From positions 1 through 41,577 of IMG/VR virus record IMGVR_UViG_3300020131_000076: a stretch of DNA of 41,577 bases, one strand, 5' to 3'. The notes under the pieces were generated by a model, which had not been told where the DNA came from, searched no databases, and worked only from the letters and a program-made list of their open reading frames with translations. Below are positions 22,147 through 31,224 of this stretch, in pieces (the first letter of the stretch is position 1; each line of letters opens with the position of its first letter). A program made the translations under genes and the position numbers. Source of the stretch: a virus.

Positions 22147-22791
22147 TTACCACCTCGACCATCTTTTGTAGTCAGATAACAAGCTCTCAGCATCTTGTAC
22201 AAAATCACTTTTACCGTCTCTTTGTGAATACTCGATAGACACAGAGCCCTGGCTTATTTTCTTGGCTCCAGATGAATTTAAGGCTCTTGAGAAGGTATCT
22301 TGAGCATAAAGAATTACTGCTTCTACAATGTCTTGAGGTCTGTCATAGGGATAGTACCCAGCTGTGTAGGTGAGATTAACGTAAAAGCGCTGGTGTCTTA
22401 ATGAGTGAAAGTCCAAAACTGACACACTAGTTAAACTGATGCGAGAACCAGAAAGTCTAATGCTTCTCCCATCTTCTTCAATATCAAAATAGTCTTGACC
22501 ACCGCTTGAAATAGTTAGATCAATTTCTGTACCAGCTTTGACAATTTGAATACCAGAAACGCTTCGAATGGGGCGTTTAGTTGGGAATATAACGATGTCC
22601 AAGCTAGGATCACAAAACGCTTCTAACTTCTCGGTTTTGGTTTCAACAATTAAGGAGTAATTTAAAAAGTTTTCAGCTTTTGCTGTTGCCCGTACTAGGA
22701 TCCCTGAAATGGTAGGAGAATCGTACCGCGATAAGTCTATTTCTGGACAAGCGGCTCTAAACTCATTCTCTGAAATAAATGCGGTAGTCAT
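22147..22791 (-). CDS. Head-tail connector adaptor (gp6/gp15-like)
   Basis: 214 residues from ATG 22791; a GTG 15 bases upstream would start inside the hairpin. N-terminus FISENEFRAACPEIDLSRY and C-terminal helices (PQDIVEAVILYAQDTFSRAL) follow the adaptor family, which forms a ring under the portal. Directly after the capsid gene, as in many HK97-type phages. Confidence 0.7.
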   Translation of the reverse strand: MTTAFISENEFRAACPEIDLSRYDSPTISGILVRATAKAENFLNYSLIVETKTEKLEAFCDPSLDIVIFPTKRPIRSVSGIQIVKAGTEIDLTISSGGQDYFDIEEDGRSIRLSGSRISLTSVSVLDFHSLRHQRFYVNLTYTAGYYPYDRPQDIVEAVILYAQDTFSRALNSSGAKKISQGSVSIEYSQRDGKSDFVQDAESLLSDYKRWSRW

Positions 22792-22799
22792 AAGCTCAT

Positions 22800-22823
22800 C
22801 TTGCACCCCCTCAAGGGTGCAAG
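22800..22823 (-). terminator. Perfect hairpin after the capsid gene
   Basis: CTTGCACCC (22800-22808) pairs with GGGTGCAAG (22815-22823) around a 6-base loop. On the minus strand it lies 11 bases after the capsid stop and 8 bases before the adaptor ATG. There is no T-tract, so it probably sets an mRNA 3' end or protects the capsid message, and may limit translation of the next gene. Confidence 0.65.
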
Positions 22824-22834
22824 TGATCTGACGA

Positions 22835-23845
22835 CTAGACAGCTAGTCCAGTGATCTTGTAGTTCCAAGGTTCTGCAATGACTTTCAATACAGTTGCCTC
22901 GACCACAAAGCCTTGAACACTGAAGTTGCTTGAAGGTACATCCACACGACTCATTGGAATTAAATCTTCCATTTCGATCATTGGCATACCTGAGCTATCT
23001 CTCTCAGTGAGCAAGAAGGCTAATGGACCAACATAGCGAGAAGCAGCTACGTCGATCATTGTGCCGGTGATTGAGTTAACAATCTTTGCTAAGCGGACAC
23101 CGCCAATTCCGTTACCTTGGTTGTCAACCATGATACGTTGAATTGAACCAGTACCCTGCAGCTCATCAGCTAAGGCTCCAACCTGACGTGGGTTAGCTAC
23201 TAACAAGGTAGCGTTACCACCTTCGTTAAAGATTGAACGGTTGTAAACGTTCACACCTGAAGCACTAAGCAATGAAGCAGTACCTGAGTAGGTGGTGATT
23301 TGTTTGGCTAAACCGTCAAACTCTAAGCTGTTAGAAGCTGAATCACCAGAAATGATCATTTCTTCTTCACCCAACATTACCTCAACAAGCTTGTGATCTA
23401 AGCGTTGTTCAAATTTATTTTGGGCTACACCTGGACGACCTTGTGAAGCAGCAACTGCTAAACCACCGACCTCTAACTTACGACCTAGCAATTTGTAGGC
23501 AGCAGAGGTGACCACGAATGATTGGCTCGTTTCATTAGGAGCACCACCATCTGCAAAAGCGATACTGGTGTTTGTACCGTTACCGGCGTGACCTGAACGA
23601 CTGTGCAGCTTCGACACTAAGCGTTCCCAAGCAGTAGCTTGACCTAAGCCAGGAGTACGAGCAAAGCGGTTACGCAGTGGCGTGTCCATGGGTACGGTAA
23701 GTTTAATGCGGTAGTCTAAGTTCTCTGGTGAGAAGATAGAACGAGTGGCAGGACTAAAGGTATAAGATGAAACAGTTTCAGCAGCTTTCTGAAAATCTTG
23801 AAGCGTTGCTGAACTAGATTCACCAAAGATTTTGGCCATTTCCAT
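22835..23845 (-). CDS. Major capsid protein (HK97 fold)
   Basis: 336 residues, ATG 23845 with AAAGGAAAACTAGAT. It lies right after the protease-scaffold gene. N-terminal helical region (DFQKAAETVSSYTF), extended loop (TPLRNRFARTPGLGQA), spine-helix region with LDHKLVEVMLGEEEMIISG, and a C-terminal VLKVIAEPWNYKITG. Codon choice is more uniform and GC-richer than neighbours, as in highly expressed genes. An HK97-type capsid built with protease and scaffold is likely. Confidence 0.85.
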   Translation of the reverse strand: MEMAKIFGESSSATLQDFQKAAETVSSYTFSPATRSIFSPENLDYRIKLTVPMDTPLRNRFARTPGLGQATAWERLVSKLHSRSGHAGNGTNTSIAFADGGAPNETSQSFVVTSAAYKLLGRKLEVGGLAVAASQGRPGVAQNKFEQRLDHKLVEVMLGEEEMIISGDSASNSLEFDGLAKQITTYSGTASLLSASGVNVYNRSIFNEGGNATLLVANPRQVGALADELQGTGSIQRIMVDNQGNGIGGVRLAKIVNSITGTMIDVAASRYVGPLAFLLTERDSSGMPMIEMEDLIPMSRVDVPSSNFSVQGFVVEATVLKVIAEPWNYKITGLAV

Positions 23846-23882
23846 ATCTAGTTTTCCTTTGTTAATTGTTAATAATTACTAC

Positions 23883-25247
23883 TTACCCCAAACGAGAAAG
23901 TTCAGAGATTAATTGCTTAGCTTCCATAGCGTGATCTTGTTGAAATTTCTCTAAATTCTTTTCACGAATAAGAGATAACTCATCAAGACGAGCTTTAATT
24001 TCCGCTTTTCTCTTGGAAACTTCTGAGCTAGGAGCTGAAACTCCTTCACTCTTCTGAGTCACAAAAGAAGCAACTGTTTTTGGTGCAGCTGGTTCTGCTT
24101 CTAAAACCTTGATTCGATCAACTAACTTCTCTACAACAGAAGTCAGAACATCGACTGTTTTCTCAAGGCTGTCGAGCTTTTCAACAGACGCCATATCTTT
24201 TTTCTCTACTGGAGTTTCAAGTGATTTCTCAAGGGATTGAAGCTTTTCTAAAGTCGAAGGCATAGCTGATGCTTGTTTGGCTTCATCAACAACAGTGTTT
24301 GGAGGAGCGACTGGCTGCTCTACTTGAGCTTCAACAGTCTCTGGTTTTTGCTCATCTGAAGATTTTGTCTCAGTTACTTCAGTAACTTCTGTCTTTGGTG
24401 CTTCTGCAGCAGCTTCTACTTTTTCGTCTTTTTTGGCTTTTTCCATTTCTTGTGCCATGGTGACCCCCTTAGTTAAGGAATAATTACTCATTGTGTTTTT
24501 AAAGGCTTTCTCGAGAACGTTAATAGAGTTATCGAACTTTGCAATATCCATTAAGTCGTTAAACTTTTTAGTATCGTCGTCTGAAAGAATCTGCATTGCG
24601 AGTTGCTTGAGGTTCCTCAGAGTACTCTCAATTAGACTGGTGTCTTTAGCTTCATAGCTGTAAGTGATGTAAAGCCAGATCAACTGACAAGCTACGCTTA
24701 AGACATCCATGGAGTCGCTAATTTGGGTAGTTAAAATTGTGTTGTACTCTGCAGTATCAACAGCCATTTCGTCCATGTATTTTTGAAGCAACTTTGGAAT
24801 AGGGAATTGTTTTGTTGGGCTCTGCTCTGATTTGAAGACTGTGATCACAGCTTCAGGGTTAGCAGGTCTATCTACCAGACTAATCTCAGTCAGCATCAAG
24901 TCTTTGATGGTGTTGTCTACCTTTTGACGCACTGCTCCACCAATTGAAAAAGCTCGATACACACCCTCTTTGACCTTTAGCCACGCATCCTTGTCAACAA
25001 TCTTTGCTCCTATAAATAAGCCCTTGCCACTCTCAATCTTTGTTTCCTTAGTTATTCCTATAGCTTTAGCTTGGTGCATTTCTCTGATCGTAGGAAACTT
25101 GAGGTACTCCGGTAATGCCTTTTCTAAAGCTGAAACCTCAACAACCTCACCTTGAGAGTCAAGCGCTGGAGTAGAAGCAAAGCCATAAACCATCTGCTCT
25201 TCTTCATCTACTTTGCTAATTGGTACGAATCGGTTAAATTTTTGCAT
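23883..25247 (-). CDS. Prohead protease (XkdF-like) fused to scaffold
   Basis: 454 residues. Residues 1-140 are an XkdF/S78-type protease: VYGFASTPALDSQGEVV, REMHQAK (likely catalytic His), AFSIGGAV (likely Ser) and EISLVDRPANPEA. The rest (about 145-454) is charged and coiled-coil-rich with Lys/Glu/Ala repeats, ending SELSRLG, like a scaffold core. Such fusions shape the prohead and then cut scaffold and capsid N-termini. A long leader with a terminator-like hairpin ends at its start codon. Confidence 0.82.
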   Translation of the reverse strand: MQKFNRFVPISKVDEEEQMVYGFASTPALDSQGEVVEVSALEKALPEYLKFPTIREMHQAKAIGITKETKIESGKGLFIGAKIVDKDAWLKVKEGVYRAFSIGGAVRQKVDNTIKDLMLTEISLVDRPANPEAVITVFKSEQSPTKQFPIPKLLQKYMDEMAVDTAEYNTILTTQISDSMDVLSVACQLIWLYITYSYEAKDTSLIESTLRNLKQLAMQILSDDDTKKFNDLMDIAKFDNSINVLEKAFKNTMSNYSLTKGVTMAQEMEKAKKDEKVEAAAEAPKTEVTEVTETKSSDEQKPETVEAQVEQPVAPPNTVVDEAKQASAMPSTLEKLQSLEKSLETPVEKKDMASVEKLDSLEKTVDVLTSVVEKLVDRIKVLEAEPAAPKTVASFVTQKSEGVSAPSSEVSKRKAEIKARLDELSLIREKNLEKFQQDHAMEAKQLISELSRLG

Positions 25248-25298
25248 AAAAAAACACTAGACACTCCAGCCCTAAGGCTTTAACGGAAATATCTAGTG
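25248..25298 (-). terminator. Leader hairpin with T7 tract ending at the protease ATG
   Basis: Minus strand: CACTAGA (25298-25292) pairs with TCTAGTG (25261-25255), with an inner AGCC/GGCT stem, followed directly by seven T (25254-25248) and the ATG at 25247. This is an intrinsic-terminator shape placed so that it would end transcription at the start codon. It could be an attenuator controlling the protease-capsid transcript. Confidence 0.65.
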
Positions 25299-25339
25299 CT
25301 TCTCAACTTCTTAATAAGTGACGAACACTACTGGTCTAG

Positions 25340-25367
25340 AAGATAACAAACCTTGATGTTATGTCAA
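25340..25367 (-). promoter_or_regulatory. Promoter upstream of the protease-capsid genes
   Basis: Minus strand: TTGACA (25367-25362), 16-base spacer, TATCTT (25345-25340). It would start a transcript with a leader of about 85 bases containing the T7 hairpin before the protease gene. Confidence 0.6.
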
Positions 25368-25373
25368 CTCTAT

Positions 25374-27821
25374 TTATTGGATAAGTTTCTCACTAAGAAT
25401 AATTGAAGGGTTTCTAAGTGATTTTAACTTCAGACCAGCCATACCCGATGTGTTAAATGGATCTAAGTCCGTGCCCCAAATATCAGCAGCCGACAAAACC
25501 AGTGGGGTCATGACACCTGTTGGTTTTCCATCCTTCCATACATCCAAACCAGTTACAGCATCGGTGGTGGTAGTGAGTGCATTCCCAGCGTTGTAGAAAT
25601 CATCAAAAAACACCTTTGCTCCCACTGCACTAGAGATAGCGAACACTTTGATGCTTGCTAAACCTGATACATCCTCTGAGTTTTCAGCAGAAAGTGTTAT
25701 GGCTTGCCAAGCATCTGTCGTATTTGTCAGGGTTTGACTGGAGCTTGCAGAAGTTGCACCAGGCAGCCAAAGTTCAATACGACATACATCTGAACCAAAG
25801 GCAGCATTTTTATAAGCATAGCCAGTAAAGGTAATCACTGAGTTTGCGCGGGCATTAATATTGAAGTCCCACTCAAAGCCTGAGGTGGCATCTTCTGGAG
25901 CTAAATAACAAGAGAGTGAGCCAGACGTTCTTACTGTGGTATTGGTCAAGCCTGTTCCAGCAGAGCCTGCAATTCCAAAGGGGGTGTACCAAAAGTGATA
26001 GTTGTCTGTCTGATTGTACTTTTGAAAGGCAAGTTCTGAACCTGTGACCATACTTGTATAGGCGTTCACAAACGTAGCCGACCCGTCATCAAAAAGTGAG
26101 TTCTCAAAGACTACAGTGTTGTAGGTAGACGAGGCTGGGTCAATGAGACTTCCAGCAATTTTTCCTTTTGTTCCAAAATCACTATTTACAAAGCGTGTTA
26201 CGGTCATACCAGAGGGCTGGAATCCTCCTGCTCTTCCAGACTGAATGCTTGCGCCGGTAAAGGTAATATTGCCTGAATTTAGACCTATCAATGCCCATCT
26301 GCTTGCAGCTGCTCCGGTGGATGTTCCATGTAAATTCAAATTGTTGATGTTGATACCATAGCTTGAAGTAAAGTACATTCCATGACCAAGTGTATTCATG
26401 ATCAAAGGATTATTAAGTGTAATGTTGCGAGCTGATGAAAACGCCATACCGGCCAGGGCTCCTGAGGACGAACTTGCATATCGTGATACTGCCAAGTTGG
26501 TAAAAGTGCGTTGAGATGATATAGAAGTGAAGTTGAAGCCCGCAATAGTGAGAGTAGTCTCACTGTAAGCCGTACAGTAGTCAATGTTGACATAGTCCCC
26601 TATTGAAACACCAAAGCCATTGAACCTAACCCAATCAACATCGACATTTCCATTGTTTGTACTGGGTGTTGTTCCAAGTAGGATATAAGCAGTACGAGTT
26701 AGGTCAGTATTGGTGAAGATAAGGTTGCAAGATCTATTGAGAATTATCGAGCTTGTGGTATGTGTGTTTGATAGCCCTGACTCTGCACCACCAGCGGTTG
26801 CTGAAAGGGTGACAGAAGTTGCAGAGTTTATTGAACGAATAAACCTATATTCTGTTTCATTATAGTTCGTAGCTGTGTCTGATGTTGCTGATATAGCAAT
26901 TGGATCGTTCACAGCCAAGCCAAGGTCTGCTGCTAACTGGAGTGGACTTGCAGCAGTACCTAAGCCTGAAACAAACGTTGTCTGTTGGTTTGGCAATGTT
27001 CTACCATGCAGTTGAAGTGTATAAGTTCCAATGCAGTATAGCCCTACATTTCCACTCGTATTTGTAAACTCGAATTCGCTTGTGTAGCTTGAAGAAAGCG
27101 GAGAGCCTGAAGTTGCATCTAAAATTTTTCCTCCAGAACTTACCCCAATCTTTCCTTTAATTGCCAACTTTGTACTTGCTGAAGTATCTACAGAAAGAGT
27201 TCCGCCTCCTCCAATGGTGAGTGCTGCAGTAGCAGTTCGAAGTGAGGTGGATGAGGTAGTGGTAAGCGTATCTGCATCGGTACCTACGCCCTGGCTGGTT
27301 CCTGTGAGTGCAACAACTGGAGCAAAGCCCACAGTACTTCCAAAGATACTGGCATCATCAACGTTAAAGGTAGGAACTCCCGTGCGAGTATCCGCGACTT
27401 TATATTGAAAGTTCGTTCCAGCGGCATTTGCGGCTAGTGAAGCAGCACCAGCAGAACAGACACATTTCCAACGATATGCTCCGGCTGAAGTTGTAGCATA
27501 GGTATAGGGTGAGGAAACTTCAAAAGAGTACCACCCCGGCCCCCCAGTAAGTGTGGAAACATCAATCACAACGGTACAGGATTTGTCTACAGTATTTTCT
27601 TGAAGGGTAAAAGTTAATGTTCTAGAAGTAGGAATGGCGGTGATGTTGAACGCCAAATGTGTGACTTGATCAGTGGTGTTTGGAGCTGTCCAGGTATCGC
27701 TGAAAGAACCGGTTGTAACGGAAACAGTACTTGTAGCGTGAGCGGATGGGGTGTTAGCTATACGTGCCCAAGTACTTGAGTCTGACCAGTCGCCGGAGGC
27801 TTTAGCGAGATATTGTGGCAT
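25374..27821 (-). CDS. Large Ser/Thr-rich beta-helix surface protein
   Basis: 815 residues, extraordinarily rich in Thr and Ser. About 1-130 forms a beta-sandwich module (WSDSSTWARIANTPSA). About 150-330 has a G8-like region (LAADLGLAVNDPIAIS, then RFIRSINSATSVTL). About 370-560 looks like a right-handed parallel beta-helix (short repeats with N/I ladders such as ININNLNLHGTSTG), and the C-terminal part (about 600-730) is a jelly-roll-like carbohydrate-binding module. It lies among head genes, not tail genes, so it may be a head fibre or decoration. It is an attractive substrate for the phage glycosyltransferases (inference). Confidence 0.75.
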   Translation of the reverse strand: MPQYLAKASGDWSDSSTWARIANTPSAHATSTVSVTTGSFSDTWTAPNTTDQVTHLAFNITAIPTSRTLTFTLQENTVDKSCTVVIDVSTLTGGPGWYSFEVSSPYTYATTSAGAYRWKCVCSAGAASLAANAAGTNFQYKVADTRTGVPTFNVDDASIFGSTVGFAPVVALTGTSQGVGTDADTLTTTSSTSLRTATAALTIGGGGTLSVDTSASTKLAIKGKIGVSSGGKILDATSGSPLSSSYTSEFEFTNTSGNVGLYCIGTYTLQLHGRTLPNQQTTFVSGLGTAASPLQLAADLGLAVNDPIAISATSDTATNYNETEYRFIRSINSATSVTLSATAGGAESGLSNTHTTSSIILNRSCNLIFTNTDLTRTAYILLGTTPSTNNGNVDVDWVRFNGFGVSIGDYVNIDYCTAYSETTLTIAGFNFTSISSQRTFTNLAVSRYASSSSGALAGMAFSSARNITLNNPLIMNTLGHGMYFTSSYGININNLNLHGTSTGAAASRWALIGLNSGNITFTGASIQSGRAGGFQPSGMTVTRFVNSDFGTKGKIAGSLIDPASSTYNTVVFENSLFDDGSATFVNAYTSMVTGSELAFQKYNQTDNYHFWYTPFGIAGSAGTGLTNTTVRTSGSLSCYLAPEDATSGFEWDFNINARANSVITFTGYAYKNAAFGSDVCRIELWLPGATSASSSQTLTNTTDAWQAITLSAENSEDVSGLASIKVFAISSAVGAKVFFDDFYNAGNALTTTTDAVTGLDVWKDGKPTGVMTPLVLSAADIWGTDLDPFNTSGMAGLKLKSLRNPSIILSEKLIQ

Positions 27822-28057
27822 TACTCAAGCTCTACCACTTCCCCAACTTGAATAGTATTCATTTCATCTCTCAAGAACTTAAGTTGGTTTGCTCTTGAGG
27901 CCATTTTTTCAATAGCGTCTGCCTTTGAGGTAGCAACACCTCGCAGGGATGAGTAGAGAGTCTGATTTAATTGATCATCGAAAATGTCGTACAAAAACTC
28001 AAAGCGACCTGTGCTATCGACTTCAGATAATGTAATAAAGCGCCCTCGCCATGCCAT
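27821..28057 (-). CDS. Hypothetical 78-residue head-region protein
   Basis: ATG 28057 after AAAGGCTTT; overlaps the next gene by one base (TAATG). N-terminal beta part (RGRFITLSEVDSTGRFEF) and a C-terminal helix (ATSKADAIEKMASRANQL). Possibly a partner of the beta-helix protein, by position. No family recognised. Confidence 0.65.
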   Translation of the reverse strand: MAWRGRFITLSEVDSTGRFEFLYDIFDDQLNQTLYSSLRGVATSKADAIEKMASRANQLKFLRDEMNTIQVGEVVELE

Positions 28058-28072
28058 AAAGCCTTTCTCAGT

Positions 28073-28750
28073 CTACTGTCCTATTTGAGCAACAGGCTCT
28101 AAGAGTCTGTTTTTAATTGATACGTTATAGTCATTGTTGTATTCAAAAGTCTCTGTCATTTTGTATTGATCGTTCCATTTCTCAACCTTTGTCACTTTTT
28201 GCTCACCGTTAATTGTTGAGTAGCTATATTGCTCACGCAACCAGATCATGTTGTCTGTATTTCGTGAACCACCGCCTCCGCCCTCAGAATGTTGCCAGTT
28301 AGTGATCTTTACTGGAATTACAGAAGGTAGTTTTTGAGGGTTGTTATTCATCAATGATTTTTGAAGTTTCTTCAAAGATTCAAGCAAGCCGTCCACTCTA
28401 ACTACACCAGAAATTTCATAAGGATTGTTCTGAATAATTTCAGTTTTAACCACATTTTTGACAGTGACTTCCTCTGGAATGTTTACAACAGGGGCAGGTA
28501 ATGTTACTGGAGTTTCGCTTTTGTTCAGTGTCTTCTCCAGACTAACAAGATATTTTGAAAGGTGATCAATAGACGAAGAGATTCTAGAAACTTCGTTCTC
28601 AAGCTTTTCAATATTTAAAGGCTTAGCGGGCGGGGTTTTTTGTTCATTAATTGCAGCAACAACCTTATCTATCAAATCTGAAAAGATAGGAATGATTGCC
28701 TTGCGAGCCGTGCTTACTGTTTGTAGTTCTTCTTTTATATCTTTTGACAT
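28073..28750 (-). CDS. Hypothetical coiled-coil head-region protein
   Basis: 225 residues from ATG 28750, just after the MuF stop, with GGAGTGGATC upstream; a longer in-frame start would overlap MuF. About 35-85 is coiled coil, about 85-130 is Pro/Val/Thr-rich, and a GGGGG linker (about 160) leads to a C-terminal beta domain (LREQYSYSTINGEQK). Coiled coil plus C-terminal domain resembles a trimeric fibre attachment protein. It may link the beta-helix protein to the capsid (inference). Confidence 0.6.
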   Translation of the reverse strand: MSKDIKEELQTVSTARKAIIPIFSDLIDKVVAAINEQKTPPAKPLNIEKLENEVSRISSSIDHLSKYLVSLEKTLNKSETPVTLPAPVVNIPEEVTVKNVVKTEIIQNNPYEISGVVRVDGLLESLKKLQKSLMNNNPQKLPSVIPVKITNWQHSEGGGGGSRNTDNMIWLREQYSYSTINGEQKVTKVEKWNDQYKMTETFEYNNDYNVSIKNRLLEPVAQIGQ

Positions 28751-28751
28751 A

Positions 28752-29585
28752 TTATGATCCACTCCAAATAAGAGTGTTATTTCTAGGGAATAAACCATCA
28801 ATAACTTCTTCCAAAAAACACCGGCAGCGAATATGTGCTGGTGGTCTTAAATACACATTTGCAAAAAGAGAATCTGTGTTAACTATGGTGTTGTGCAATG
28901 GCTCACAGATTTGACACACTCTTTCATCCATGACTGTTACCCAGCGCAGTTGTCGAACCCCATTTCTCTTAAAAGTTTCATACTCCACAGCATTTACTGC
29001 ATTTGCCAATTCTGTTTGAGCTATCATTTCTGCGCGTACTGGTGAAATAGATTTAAATTCAGCTTCAATCAGTTTTGCAGTCTCGTAACTTGTTAATAAA
29101 TCTTCTCTGGCTTGAGTAATGAGCTTTGAAAGTGTTGCCTTTGTAGTGTTGTCCACACTTGCTATGAGAAGGTTTGTGTGGTCAGCTAGGAAAGCAGTAA
29201 CACCTTCATTAGTTAACTCAAAGCTGGCATCAATTCCCATCTTTTCTAACGCTGCTTGACCGCCTTCTTTACCTGACCAAATCAGAAAATCTAGTACAGT
29301 ACTTCCGTTTTCTTCTTCAAAAACGATATTAAAGGCACGAAACACTTTTCCTAGCAAAGTCACAATCAACGGATTAGCTTCTGACTTGGCTGTTAAGTTA
29401 AACGCCTCCTCAATAATGGTTGGATGTTCAATCACCTCTCTTACTTGTCTTAGTATGGTTTTCTCAACTCCACGCAAAAACTTTTTGTACTCTTGTTTAG
29501 CCTCAGCTTCATCAAGAGCAACATTCTGACCAAGCTCATAGCGAGCTCTTTTAGCTAGAATGAGTGCTGAACTGATTAAGGACAT
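28752..29585 (-). CDS. MuF-like minor head protein
   Basis: 277 residues. The C-terminal domain carries the MuF/SPP1 gp7 signature: RAEMIAQTELANAVNAVEYE, then RWVTVMDERVCQICEPLHN and PPAHIRCRC, with zinc-binding-like Cys/His. These proteins ride on the portal and enter with DNA. Overlaps the portal gene by 35 bases. Confidence 0.88.
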   Translation of the reverse strand: MSLISSALILAKRARYELGQNVALDEAEAKQEYKKFLRGVEKTILRQVREVIEHPTIIEEAFNLTAKSEANPLIVTLLGKVFRAFNIVFEEENGSTVLDFLIWSGKEGGQAALEKMGIDASFELTNEGVTAFLADHTNLLIASVDNTTKATLSKLITQAREDLLTSYETAKLIEAEFKSISPVRAEMIAQTELANAVNAVEYETFKRNGVRQLRWVTVMDERVCQICEPLHNTIVNTDSLFANVYLRPPAHIRCRCFLEEVIDGLFPRNNTLIWSGS

Positions 29586-31224
29586 GCGTTAGTTTTTCTA
29601 ATGTTTTTAACGTTTGAGCTTTCTTAGTAAGATAGGGGTCGAATACTGCATTAACCTGATCTTTGGTCTTAGCTACTTCAAGCTGCTTAAAAATCTCTTC
29701 TACCATCCAAGCATCAAGATATTCACTTTCAAACTTTTTGAAGGGCTTGTTATCTTTTAGACATTTCTTGGAGTTTTTAAACCACTTAATAAGGTCTGCT
29801 TTTTGAGCTTCATCTAGCTCAACTTCTTCATCCTTTTCCTCTTTATCTGGCGCTACCTTTTCTTCCTCAACATCATTTGTTTCTTCAGGAGGATTTAAAA
29901 GTTGTGAAACCAACTTGACGTTGCCCTCTACATAGTGACCAAGGCCGATAGGATCTAACCCTTCCTCAGCTCGAACTTCATCAACACTTAACACACCACT
30001 TCGCAGCTTAATTTCCATTACTTCTGCTTCAAGCTTTGCGTCAATGGGATCTAAGTCTTTAAACTTAAAGCGAATATCTGTAAAACCAAAATCATATTGG
30101 ATAATGTCAGTAAAGACTTCCTCAAGCATGGTGGCTAATGGCCTCATACCTCTTTCTTCACCTAAATTCTGCTGAGTTTGCCCATTTGCTTTAGTCACCT
30201 TGTCGGTGTCACCAATGTCCTGAGGTGGTACACCAAATACTGCACATGTCTGTAAAAGGAGCCATTTTTCAAACCGTTCAAATCCTATGTCTTGAGGCTT
30301 CTTAGCTGCAGTGTAGTTGAACCCTTTAGGTACCATTTTGATACCTTGCTGCATTATGGTATTACCCGCCATCATGGCATTAAAGTATTCTTGAAACTCT
30401 TTAATCTGATTTACCGTCCAACCTTCTGGTAGTTCTCCAAAACCTTCTGGAACGCTGCCATCGGTAAAGAATGCCCTAGTGTACAAAGCTTCTTTGAGTG
30501 CTGATTCAACCTGAATAATGAGTGATTCAAGAGGTGACAAACCGTACAAAGAGTTAGTTCTATACCCTCTCGTTATGTAAATCAGCTCATCCTGTGTGAG
30601 CTCAGCTTTTTTTTGACCATTTATGATTTGGATGAAAGCAGGAGTGGGCGGAAGTGGTAACCTACCATACTCATCTGAGAGAACTTGGATAGTTGCAGAA
30701 TCTACTAGCTTTAACTCACTTAAAAACTGACCACCTCGAGTTCGCAATCTCTCTAATGCGAAACTCCCAACTACCAGGTAATCTTCAAGAACCGCTTCAA
30801 TGAGTTGACGATATTTGGTTCGGTAACCAAGGGGGCTTTTGAAAAACTGTTTGAGTACGTACACTTTAGGATCGTCTTGACTAAGCTTTTTCTGTTGATC
30901 CTCTGGAACGAAAACATAATCTAATTTAATGATTTTGCTTTTAAGGTAGTCAATACAAGCTCTGGCAATAGAGTAGGTAACTGAGAAACCTCTTAGCACA
31001 TCATAGGCTATTCTGCCTTCAGGCTTTTCTTTGACTCGAGCATCGGAGTAGAGCTGATTAACGTAAGGGACGTTGAACTGAAAAGTTTTTGAGTCCTGTT
31101 TAGGCTTCAAGGGTTCTAGCTGTTTTGCGATCTCTAATTTAACTGTTTTGCGTAAGTCTTTGGAGAGCTGTTTGAAGATCAGTTCCGGTGGATAGTTGTT
31201 TAATGAGGGAATCTGGTTGGCCAT
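29551..31224 (-). CDS. Portal protein (HK97-type)
   Basis: 557 residues. Core features: FSVTYSIARACIDYLKSKI, LVVGSFALERLR, GLSPLESLIIQVESALK, FGVPPQDIGDTDKV, typical of HK97-family portals, the 12-subunit ring through which DNA is packed. A long acidic C-terminal extension (about 440-485) is followed by a helical tail. Start ATG 31224 has AAGGAAAACC; the gene overlaps TerL by 86 bases, an unusually long overlap. Confidence 0.9.
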   Translation of the reverse strand: MANQIPSLNNYPPELIFKQLSKDLRKTVKLEIAKQLEPLKPKQDSKTFQFNVPYVNQLYSDARVKEKPEGRIAYDVLRGFSVTYSIARACIDYLKSKIIKLDYVFVPEDQQKKLSQDDPKVYVLKQFFKSPLGYRTKYRQLIEAVLEDYLVVGSFALERLRTRGGQFLSELKLVDSATIQVLSDEYGRLPLPPTPAFIQIINGQKKAELTQDELIYITRGYRTNSLYGLSPLESLIIQVESALKEALYTRAFFTDGSVPEGFGELPEGWTVNQIKEFQEYFNAMMAGNTIMQQGIKMVPKGFNYTAAKKPQDIGFERFEKWLLLQTCAVFGVPPQDIGDTDKVTKANGQTQQNLGEERGMRPLATMLEEVFTDIIQYDFGFTDIRFKFKDLDPIDAKLEAEVMEIKLRSGVLSVDEVRAEEGLDPIGLGHYVEGNVKLVSQLLNPPEETNDVEEEKVAPDKEEKDEEVELDEAQKADLIKWFKNSKKCLKDNKPFKKFESEYLDAWMVEEIFKQLEVAKTKDQVNAVFDPYLTKKAQTLKTLEKLTHVLNQFSTHSS

